Of a stretch of 64,000 bases of DNA, positions 36,431 through 46,000 are shown piece by piece. Made by a program: the position numbers and the translations under genes. Numbering within the stretch: the first letter of the stretch is position 1; each line of letters starts with the position of its first letter. A model generated the notes under the pieces. That model was not told where the DNA came from. It saw only the letters and a program-made list of their open reading frames with translations, and did not search any database. Origin of the DNA: Oceanospirillum sp047518265. GTDB taxonomy: Bacteria > Pseudomonadota > Gammaproteobacteria > Pseudomonadales > Halomonadaceae. The stretch is from positions 166,093 through 230,092 of the forward strand of contig JAKZRG010000002.1 of NCBI GenBank assembly GCA_047518265.1, written 5' to 3'.

Positions 36431-38152
36431 TTAGGTACGCTCCGTCTTACTCAGCAACATGTCACGCATCGATCCCTGAGGAATCTGCATCGGATAAACG
36501 TGCTCTTTCGGATCGACCATGACATCAACAAATACCAGCTGATCCTTCATCGCAAACGCTTTTTCTAACGTAGGCTCAAGATCCTCAATTCGCTCAACAC
36601 GCAAAGCAACATGACCATAAGATTCAATCAGCATCTTAAAGTCCGGCAGAGACTGCATGTAGGACTGAGAGTGACGCTCCTGATAGTTCAGATCCTGCCA
36701 CTGACGTACCATGCCCAGAGATTGGTTATTCAGGTTAATGATCTTCACCGGAATACCAAACTGACTACAGGTCGAAAGCTCCTGCATCATCATCTGGAAA
36801 CTACCTTCACCTGTGACCAGAGCCACATCCGTGTCAGGGTAGTTCAGCTTAATGCCCATTGCTGCAGGGAAACCAAAGCCCATAGTGCCTAAGCCACCGG
36901 ATGTAATCCAACGATTAGGTTTATCGAACTTATAGTACTGAGCCGCAAACATCTGGTGTTGACCCACATCGGTCACAACAAATGCATCGCCTTTAGTGAC
37001 TTTGTACAGCGCTTCAACCGCTTGCTGAGGTTTTGTTGGGCGATCATCTTCTGCGGTATACAGTACTGAGTGGCTAGCACGCCAATCATTAATCTGTTTC
37101 CACCAATCGGCCATTGCATCAGCATCAGGGCTAGCTTTAGCTTGATCAAGCAGATCCAACATCTCAGTCAATACGGAATCAACCGGGCCAACAATCGGCA
37201 CATCAGCACGTACGGTTTTAGAGATCGACGTTGGGTCAATATCTACGTGTACGATCTTCGCCGTCGGGCAGAACTTGCTAACGTTGTTAGTGGCACGATC
37301 ATCAAAACGAGCGCCAATACAAACAATCAAATCCGAATGGTGCATACTCATGTTAGCTTCATAGCTACCATGCATACCCAACCAACCTAAGCTCTGCTTA
37401 TCCGTTTGCGGATAAGAACCAATCCCCATCAGAGATGAGGTCACAGGAAAACCTAGTTTTTTCGCCAGTTCAGTAAACTGAGACGCAGATTTACCCAGAA
37501 TCACACCACCGCCCGCATACAGTACAGGACGCTTGGCTTTTAACATCATCTCAACCGCTTTTTTGATCTGACCGGTATGGCCACGAACAACAGGGTTGTA
37601 TGAACGGATCTTCACCTTTTTAGGATACTCATACTCAAACCGATCGGTAGGAGCTGTCATATCCTTAGGAATATCCACCACAACAGGGCCTGGACGGCCT
37701 GAAGATGCGATATAAAAGGCTTTTTTGATTATGTCAGGAATTTCTGAAGGATGTTTCACACTGAAGCTGTGTTTTACCACAGGACGGGAAACACCGATCA
37801 TGTCGGTTTCCTGGAAGGCGTCTTCACCAATAAGATGGCTCATAACCTGACCACACAGCACTACCATAGGAATAGAATCCATATAAGCAGTAGCGATACC
37901 GGTGACCGTATTGGTTGCACCTGGGCCAGATGTTACCAAGACCACACCCGGTTTACCGGACGCACGGGCGTAACCGTCAGCCATATGGGCTGCAGCTTGC
38001 TCATGACGGACCAGGATGTGTTTAACTTTATCTTGGCGGAATATAGCATCGTAAATATGAAGTGCCGAGCCGCCGGGATAACCGTAGATATACTCAACGC
38101 CCTCATCCTGCAGAGAACGAACGAGCATGTCGGCGCCAGAAAGTAATTCCAC
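36431..38152 (-). CDS. ilvI: Acetolactate synthase large subunit IlvI
   Basis: The thiamine-diphosphate enzyme that commits pyruvate to branched-chain amino acid synthesis. I choose the GTG at 38152 (VELLSGADMLVRSL), which follows AGGGGG at a 9-base gap and matches the E. coli IlvI start (MEMLSGAEMVV), giving 573 residues against 574. The open frame runs 36 codons further, but that part is not conserved-looking. Visible motifs: catalytic Glu region LVRHEQAAAHMADGYAR, LVTSGPGATNTVTGI, and the ThDP/Mg segment GEGSFQMMMQELSTC...LNNQSLGMVRQWQ. A GC-rich structured leader lies upstream. Confidence 0.95.
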   Translation of the reverse strand: MELLSGADMLVRSLQDEGVEYIYGYPGGSALHIYDAIFRQDKVKHILVRHEQAAAHMADGYARASGKPGVVLVTSGPGATNTVTGIATAYMDSIPMVVLCGQVMSHLIGEDAFQETDMIGVSRPVVKHSFSVKHPSEIPDIIKKAFYIASSGRPGPVVVDIPKDMTAPTDRFEYEYPKKVKIRSYNPVVRGHTGQIKKAVEMMLKAKRPVLYAGGGVILGKSASQFTELAKKLGFPVTSSLMGIGSYPQTDKQSLGWLGMHGSYEANMSMHHSDLIVCIGARFDDRATNNVSKFCPTAKIVHVDIDPTSISKTVRADVPIVGPVDSVLTEMLDLLDQAKASPDADAMADWWKQINDWRASHSVLYTAEDDRPTKPQQAVEALYKVTKGDAFVVTDVGQHQMFAAQYYKFDKPNRWITSGGLGTMGFGFPAAMGIKLNYPDTDVALVTGEGSFQMMMQELSTCSQFGIPVKIINLNNQSLGMVRQWQDLNYQERHSQSYMQSLPDFKMLIESYGHVALRVERIEDLEPTLEKAFAMKDQLVFVDVMVDPKEHVYPMQIPQGSMRDMLLSKTERT

Positions 38153-38267
38153 CGTAGTGAACCCCCTAAAAAAATAGTTCGAGTGCGATAACGAACAATC
38201 ATCAAACAAACAGCCTGCTTTTAAATAAGCCAAAAACTGTTCAAGAGAATAAATATCCAAATGTGGC

Positions 38268-38500
38268 TGATAATTTAAGGGCAGCCACCTAAATGCGCTT
38301 AGTCATGCAGGCTCATAACAAGGCTGCCTTACCTGGCACTTAGGACCGGATGGGTCCTGCACTCTTCTTCGCATGGGTAGATGCGGATCGGGGCGTCAGC
38401 CAGGCCTGGCGGGTAAACCTGGGCCTGCTATTCCTTCGGAGGGTAAAATGACCTGTTTACCCTTAAACGCAGGCTTTGGGGGGTCACCCAAAAACCTACG
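38268..38500 (-). promoter_or_regulatory. GC-rich structured leader of ilvIH, candidate attenuator
   Basis: The transcript ahead of ilvI holds several strong hairpins in a GC-rich island within A/T-rich flanks. They are a 14-bp hairpin at 38468-38500 (CGTAGG outer arm; TTTTTGGG/CCCCAAAG inner arm), GGGTAAA/TTTACCC at 38441-38462, the palindrome GCCAGGCCTGGC at 38399-38410, CGCAT/ATGCG near 38370-38385, GGACC/GGTCC near 38343-38357, and GGCAGCC/GGCTGCC spanning about 38280-38328. The first hairpin begins on the stop codon of a possible leucine/valine-rich leader peptide, as in amino acid attenuators. I see no classical terminator with a long T run, so the mechanism is open. Confidence 0.5.
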
Positions 38501-38549
38501 CCCGTAAAATAAGGACGAGTAGGTTCTTACAGTGATTGATAGATGTCAA
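38496..38549 (-). CDS. Possible branched-chain leader peptide of ilvIH
   Basis: A short frame ending LLVLILRA-stop contains six branched-chain codons in a row (Leu-Leu-Val-Leu-Ile-Leu) directly before the strong leader hairpin, whose first arm starts on the stop codon. That is the layout of ilv/leu attenuation peptides. The start is the weak point: a TTG at 38549 would give 17 residues, and no good ribosome binding site precedes it. The open frame continues upstream, so another non-ATG start is possible. Confidence 0.35.
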   Translation of the reverse strand: MTSINHCKNLLVLILRA

Positions 38550-38883
38550 TAGAACAATGGAGCAAGTGCACAATACGCAGAAAAAAAGTCCTGTGTAACA
38601 ATTTATTTCAGAAAAAATCACCTTAATTCCGACTTTAACCCTCTGACATCTTAGATTATTCACTCCACAGAAATTATTGTATTTTGCCAACGGAAAGCTG
38701 AGCCAGGTCAAAATGTAATCAATTGTAACTTTACTATACTGATATTTTGGCATTTCTTAATAACAGCAAACTACGGGTTGTCTTTTTAGTGCTATACCTA
38801 ATGCAGTGAGTCTCTGTCTCAGAGCGCTCATTAAGACCCAGATTGATTAAACTCACTTTTGATAATAATTGGGCAGGGTAACA

Positions 38884-39903
38884 GTGGATCTTTCTTTTAA
38901 TCAGTTCATTGTCGAACTGTATCGTAGTGGTAGCAGGATGCCTCAACCAGCCTTTTTAACCAAAGCACTGGTTTCTCTAAAGGAATGGTTACCGTACCAA
39001 AGCAGCTGGCTGTTGGAGTTCAACCCAGAACCATCAACAGAGCAGCCACAAGCCGCTATTAAATTCTCTCATGGTCAAGCAGGTAAAACGCCACCGCCTG
39101 CCATTGATATAGTCCAACAATTGTTGCAACAGATACAGTCTGGTCAACCCTTGCCTATGGTTTTAACTCAGGCCTCATTACTGAGCCACCAACAGCATCT
39201 ATTACAAAAGGCACTTAAGAAATCAATCAATCAGCACTACTTAATATTCCTTGATAACAGTACCTCCCCTGGACAGATACTCCTGTTACTGCGCTCAGAT
39301 CCTGAACAACACTTTTCAGACCGAGATCGTATGATGGCAGAATGGCTCCTGCCTCATCTGTGCGAAGCCGCTCGACTGTCACCTCAACGTCCACAAACAT
39401 CTGTATCCGCCCCGACTGGACAGGCACCTACACGCTCACCATTAGAGCTACACCTGAGCAGTGATAACGAGGTGATCTTTTGCGGCGAATATATTCGCAC
39501 CTGTATTAATACCTGTGAGAATGAACAAAACTGCTGCACCCTAGATGCAAAGAACGATCAAATCACCTTGTCCGGCACCTTGATTAAACAAATTCAACAG
39601 CGGCAGCCCTATGGCAACATAACGGTCAATAAGCTGGTATTTGATATTAAAACCATAAACAACATCTGCGTACTGCGTATTCAACCTGAAAGTATTCAAT
39701 ACCTACTGACCGGACGAGAGCGTCAAATAGCCTCCGAGTTGGCCCAAGGCCTGAGCTATAAAGAAGTCGCTAAATCCCTGAATCTGTCCCCTTCAACAGT
39801 GACGAATTATGCCAACCGAATCTATCGAAAATTAAACGTACACAGTAAATCTCAATTGGCACATTTGTATACTTTGTCAGAAGCAGAGCTGATCACCCAC
39901 TAG
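38884..39903 (+). CDS. LuxR-type transcriptional regulator
   Basis: A 339-residue regulator with a C-terminal LuxR helix-turn-helix (about residues 275-330: LTGRERQIASELAQGLSYKEVAKSLN...STVTNYANRIYRKLNVHSKSQL). The N-terminal 250 residues match no receiver, autoinducer or ATPase domain I recognise. The region 195-215 is rich in cysteine and acidic residues (RTCINTCENEQNCC). The start is the GTG at 38884, six bases after a GGG-containing site; a TTG five codons earlier is less likely. It lies directly upstream of the giant repeat gene on the same strand and is its most likely regulator. Confidence 0.8.
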   Translation: MDLSFNQFIVELYRSGSRMPQPAFLTKALVSLKEWLPYQSSWLLEFNPEPSTEQPQAAIKFSHGQAGKTPPPAIDIVQQLLQQIQSGQPLPMVLTQASLLSHQQHLLQKALKKSINQHYLIFLDNSTSPGQILLLLRSDPEQHFSDRDRMMAEWLLPHLCEAARLSPQRPQTSVSAPTGQAPTRSPLELHLSSDNEVIFCGEYIRTCINTCENEQNCCTLDAKNDQITLSGTLIKQIQQRQPYGNITVNKLVFDIKTINNICVLRIQPESIQYLLTGRERQIASELAQGLSYKEVAKSLNLSPSTVTNYANRIYRKLNVHSKSQLAHLYTLSEAELITH

Positions 39904-40030
39904 GCATCGATCATTAGACAGTGTTAACCGGTTCACAAAATACCTTTTTAGGGTAATAGAAAACCGGTATTAGGGTGATTTGACCCATAGCGATAGGTCA
40001 TAAGCACTGCAATACTGAATTCACTGACGC

Positions 40031-40069
40031 AGAGAAGGGTCTCTGCATTTAATTGACATAGATTAATCA
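40031..40069 (+). promoter_or_regulatory. Hairpin and promoter-like sequence before the giant gene
   Basis: The 192-base gap between the LuxR gene and the giant gene contains a perfect 7-bp hairpin GCAGAGA/TCTCTGC (40031-40048) and then TTGACATAGATTAA at 40052. The latter is an ideal -35 box and also an Fnr-like site with two mismatches. No clear -10 follows, so this is a weak call. Confidence 0.35.
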
Positions 40070-40095
40070 AGCCGCTTTCTCTGGGGGGCCGACAG

Positions 40096-43000
40096 ATGAC
40101 CAAGAAAAAGATTAAACCGGGCAAGAGTATCGAACAGCTTGAAGATCGCATTGCACCAGGAGCCCTAGGTGGCGTGCTGGGCGATCTTGGCGTAGATGAT
40201 ACAGGCACGGATACTCCTGCTGATGAAACCACGGGCACAGGTACCGCGGGAGATACAGCAGGAACTGGTACTGATCTCCCCCCTGCAGATGATACCACTG
40301 GCGGCGATGACACCACCGGTGGTGGTGCAGCGGGCGATACAACAGGTGATACGACCGACGGTGATACAGGTACCGGTGGCGCAGGTGATGCCACTGGCGG
40401 TGATACAGGTACTGGCGGCGCAGGTGATGCCGCAGGCGGTGATACGACAGGTGGTGAAACTGGAGCAGAAGGTACCGCGCCAGCGGGTGATGAAACAACA
40501 GATGAAGGCGCAAATGAGCCTGTAGAAGACTACACCCAAGACGTGAGTGATGACGGTACAGTTACCACCACCTATGACGATGGTTCAGTAGAAACTTACA
40601 ACCCTGATGGTTCCGGTAGCTGGACAGGTGCCGATGGCACCACATCCGCTTGGAATGCTGATGGCTCAGGTAGCTGGTCTGACGCTGAAGGCAATAGTGG
40701 CTCTTGGGAAGCCGATGGTTCCGGTTCATGGACAGGCGCAGACGGCTCTTCCGGCGTACAAAATGCCGATGGTAGCTGGAGTATGACCCATGCAGATGGC
40801 TCTACAGAGAGCATGACTGCAGACGGCCAATACAGCATGACAGACGCAGATGGTAACTCTGTTGACCCTGCGGCTGATTTCACCGATGAAATGGGCAATA
40901 CCACAGAAACGGCCGATGACGGCACAGTTACTACAACGTTTGCCGATGGTTCTGTAGAAACCGTTAGCCCTGATGGCTCTTATGACTACCAAGGCGCCGA
41001 CGGCCATAGCAGCTGGTCTGATGCCGAAGGTAACGGTGGTTGGCAAGATCCTGACGGTAGCAGTGGCTGGTGGAACGCAGATGGTTCCGGCGGCGCTTAT
41101 TATAGTGATGGTAGCTACAACGAATGGCACTCCGATGGTAGCTCTTCTTGGAGTGATGCAGAAGGTAATGGTGGCTGGTACGGTGCCGATGGCAGTTACG
41201 ATAACTGGAATGCCGATGGCTCCGGTAGTTGGGGCGATGCCTATGGTAACAGCGGTAGCTGGGATGCAGATGGCTCAGGTAACTGGACCAATGAAGACGG
41301 CAGCTCTGGCTATCACAACGCCGATGGCAGCTGGGGGATAACCCACGCCGATGGCTCCACTGAAACCATGTCGGCTGACGGCACTTACATCGTAACCGAT
41401 CCAGCTGGAAATCAGATTGACCCAGCAACGGGCGCCACCGTCGAAACAGATGCGAATGGCAATACCGTAGAAACTCATGCTGACGGTACGATTACCACAA
41501 CTTATGCCGATGGCTCCGTAGAAACAATCCATGCTGATGGTTCTTATAGCTATCAAAGTGCCGACGGTTATAACCATTGGTCTGATGCCGAAGGCAACGG
41601 TGGATGGAGCAGTCCTGATGGCAGTAATGGCTGGTGGGATGCCGAAGGTAACGGTTCCGAATACTACGCAGACGGTGGTTACAGCGAATGGCACGCAGAT
41701 GGTTCTGGTTTCTGGGATGACGGTCAAGGCAATGGTAGCGCTTGGCATGCCGATGGCAGCTACGATTACTGGAACGCTGATGGCTCCGGCGGTTGGAGCG
41801 ATAGCCAAGGTAATAGCGGTTATTGGAACTCAGACGGTTCCGGCTCATGGACAAATGCCGATGGCAGCTACGGCAACCATAACGCTGATGGTAGCTGGTC
41901 TATCACCTACCCTGACGGTACTACAGAAAGTATGAGCGCCGACGGTGAATACACTACCACCGACGCAAACGGCAATACTGTTGCACCTGAAGCTGGTGCA
42001 GAAACAGATGAGTTCGGCAACACCATCGAAACTCTAGAAGATGGCACTATTCACACAACCTTTGCAGATGGCTCCACTGAAACCGTACATCCTGACGGTT
42101 CTTATGAGTACCAAAGCGCTGACGGTTATGGCCACTGGGCAGATGCTGAAGGCAACGGCGGTTGGTACGACGCCGATGGTAGCAATGGCTGGTGGGATGC
42201 CGAAGGTAATGGTTCCGCACATTACAGTGATGGTAGCTATTATGAATGGCACGCTGATGGCAGCTCTTCTTGGAGCGATGCAGAAGGTAATGGCGGTTGG
42301 ACAGGTGCTGACGGCAGCTATGACAACTGGTATGCCGATGGCTCAGGTAACTGGGGCGATGCCTATGGTAACAGCGGTAGCTGGAACGCGGATGGCTCTG
42401 GCAGCTGGACCAGTGAAGATGGTAGTTCAGGTTATCAAAATGCCGATGGTAGCTGGGGTATAACCCATGCCGATGGTTCCACCGAAACTATGACCGCCGA
42501 TGGTGAATATAGCATCACAGATGCTGACGGTAATCAGGTTAATCCTGAAACTGGGGCTATCGTTGAAACCGACGAATTCGGTAATACGACAGAAACACTG
42601 GCTGATGGCACCATCATCAATACCTACTCTGATGGCTCCGTAGAGACCGTTTATCCAGATGGTGGCTATAACTACCAAGGTGCTGATGGCTCTAACTACT
42701 GGTCTGATGCCGAAGGCAATGGCGGTTGGTATAACGCTGACGGCAGTAGCGGTTGGTGGGATGCGGAAGGTAATGGTTCTGCTAACTATGCCGATGGTAG
42801 CTATAGCGAATGGCACTCTGATGGTTCCGGTTACTGGACTGATGCCGAGGGTAATGGCAGCTGGTGGGGTTCTGACGGTAGCTATGAATACTGGAATGCT
42901 GATGGTTCCGGTGGCTGGTCTGACGCCTATGGTAACAGCGGTAACTGGAATGCTGATGGTTCCGGTACATGGATCAATGCTGACGGTAGCTATGGTCAAC

Positions 43001-46000
43001 AAAATGCCGATGGTAGCTGGAGCATGACCCATGCTGATGGCACGACCGAGAGCATGAGTGCAGATGGTGAATACACCATCACTGACGCCAATGGCAATCA
43101 GGTTGATCCTGCAACAGGCGCAGTGATTGAAACCGATGAGTACGGTAATACCACCGAAACCATGGAAGACGGCACGATAAAAACCACCTTTGCCGATGGT
43201 TCGACCGAGACTGTATACCCTGATGGCTCTTACGACTATCAAGGTGCCGATGGCTCTGGCTACTGGTCTGACGCCGAAGGTAATGGTGGTTGGTATGACG
43301 CTGAAGGCGGTAACGGCTGGTGGAATGCCGACGGTTCCGGTGCCTACTATGGTAGCGATGGCAGCTATAGCGAATGGAATACTGACGGTAGTTACTCTTG
43401 GGGTGATGCTGAAGGTAATGGTGGCTGGGCTGATGCTGAAGGCAATTACAACAACTGGTATGCCGATGGCTCTGGTTCTTGGGGCGATGCCTACGGTAAC
43501 AGCAATACCTGGAATGCCGACGGCTCCAGTACTTGGGCTAACGCCGATGGCAGCAGCGGTTACTACAATGCGGATGGTAGCTGGGGCAATACCTACCCTG
43601 ACGGTTCAACTGAAACCATGACCGCCGATGGTCAACATACGATGACTGATGCCGAGGGTAATCAGGTAAATCCTGAAACCGGCGCAGTCGTTGATGACTA
43701 TGGTAATGAAGTACAAACTCTGGAAGATGGCACCATTATCACCACCTTTGCTGATGGCTCAGTAGAGACTATTCATGCGGACGGTTCCTATGAATACCAA
43801 GGTGTTAATGGTGAATACCACTGGTCTGACGCTGAAGGTAATGGCGGCTGGTACGATGCTGATGGTAGCAGCGGCTGGTGGAATGCCGATGGCTCTGGTG
43901 CTTACTATGGCAGCGATGGTAGTTACAGCGAATGGCATGCCGATGGCAGCTCTTCCTGGAGTGATGCGGAAGGCAATGGCGGCTGGTACGGTGCCGATGG
44001 TAGCTACGACAACTGGAATGCTGATGGCTCAGGTAGCTGGGGTGATGCAAACGGTAACAGCGGCAGCTGGAATGCCGATGGCTCTGGCAGCTGGACCAGT
44101 GAAGATGGCAGTTCTGGTTACCATAATGCCGATGGCAGCTGGGGTATAACCCATGCCGATGGCTCAACGGAAACCATGACCGCTGATGGAACTTACACAG
44201 TAACGGATGCTGCGGGTAATCAGGTGAACCCTGAAACCGGTGCCACCGTTGAAACAGACGCAAATGGTAATACCGTAGAGACTCATGCTGACGGTACGAT
44301 CACCACAACGTATGCCGATGGCTCCGTAGAAACAATCCATGCTGATGGTTCTTATAGCTACCAAGGTGCTGATGGTTATAGCCATTGGTCCGATGCCGAA
44401 GGTAATGGTGGCTGGAGCAGTCCTGATGGCAGTAATGGCTGGTGGGATGCTGAAGGTAACGGTTCAGAATACTACGCTGACGGTGGTTACAGCGAATGGC
44501 ACTCAGATGGCTCAGGCTTCTGGGATGACGGCCAAGGCAATGGTAGCTGGTGGGGTTCTGATGGTAGCTACGATTACTGGAATGCTGATGGTTCCGGTGG
44601 CTGGTCTGACGCTTATGGCAACAGCGGTACCTGGAACGCCGATGGTTCAAGTAATTGGACTAACGAAGACGGTAGCTCAGGTTACTACAATGCCGATGGC
44701 AGCTGGGGCAATACTTACCCAGATGGTTCCACTGAAACCATGACAGCCGACGGTCAGCACACCATGACCGACGCCGATGGTAATCAGGTAAACCCTGAAA
44801 CTGGTGCAGTGGTTGATGAATACGGTAACGAAGTACAAACCTTAGAAGATGGCACCATTATCACCACCTTCGCGGATGGTTCAGTAGAGACTATTCATGC
44901 AGATGGCTCCTACGAATACCAAGGCGCTGATGGTTCAGGTCAATGGTCCGATGCCTACGGTAACGGCGGTTGGAATGACGCTGATGGCAGTAGCGGCTGG
45001 TGGAGTGAAGATGGCTCCGGTGGTCACTACAATATGGATGGCAGCTATAGCGAATGGAGCGCCGACGGTAGCTACTCTTGGGGCGATGCCGAAGGTAACG
45101 GTGGCTGGTCTGATGCTGAAGGCAACTACAACTACTGGAATGCCGATGGCTCCGGTGGTTGGGGTGACGCTTACGGCAATAGCGGCAGCTGGAATGCCGA
45201 TGGCTCCAGCACCTGGTCTAACGAAGACGGTAGTTCAGGCTATTACAACGCTGATGGTAGCTGGGGCAATACCTACCCAGATGGCTCCACTGAAACCATG
45301 AGTGCCGATGGCCAGCACACCATGACCGATGCTAATGGCAACCCGGTGAACCCTGAAACCGGTGCAGTGGTTGATGAGTACGGTAATGAAGTACAAACCT
45401 TAGAAGATGGCACCATCATCACGACCTATGCTGATGGTTCTGTAGAAACGATCCACGCAGATGGTTCTTATAGCTATCAAGGTGCCGACGGCTCTAGCCA
45501 TTGGTCAGATACCGAAGGTAACGGCGGCTGGTACGAATCCGATGGCAGCAGCGGCTGGTGGAACGCTGACGGCTCCGGTGGTGCTAACTATAGCGATGGT
45601 GGCTACAGTGAATGGCACGCTGATGGCTCTAGCTTCTGGGCTGATGGACAAGGCAATGGCAGTAACTACTACGCCGATGGTAGCTACGACTACTGGAATG
45701 CCGATGGTTCTGGTGGCTGGGGTGACGCTAACGGTAATAGCGGTAGCTGGGATGCCGATGGCTCAGGTAACTGGACCAATGAAGATGGTAGCTCAGGTTA
45801 TCACAATGCGGATGGTAGCTGGGGCATAACCCATGCCGACGGCACCACTGAAACTATGTCTGCAGATGGTACCTACACGGTAACGGATGCGGCTGGTAAC
45901 CCAGTTGAACCAGAAGCAGGCAGTGAAACCGATGAATACGGTAACACAACCGAAACACTGGAAGATGGCACTATTGTCACCACCTTTGCGGATGGTTCAG

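Noticed and set aside
38153..38260. A 36-residue N-terminal extension of IlvI
   Set aside because: The conserved protein starts at VELLSGADM; the GTG there has a strong ribosome binding site.
38268..38500. A 4.5S RNA, 6S RNA or RNase P RNA gene in the GC-rich island before ilvI
   Set aside because: The conserved core sequences of these RNAs (for example GGTCAGGTCCGGAAGGAAGCA of 4.5S RNA in part) were looked for on both strands and do not match.
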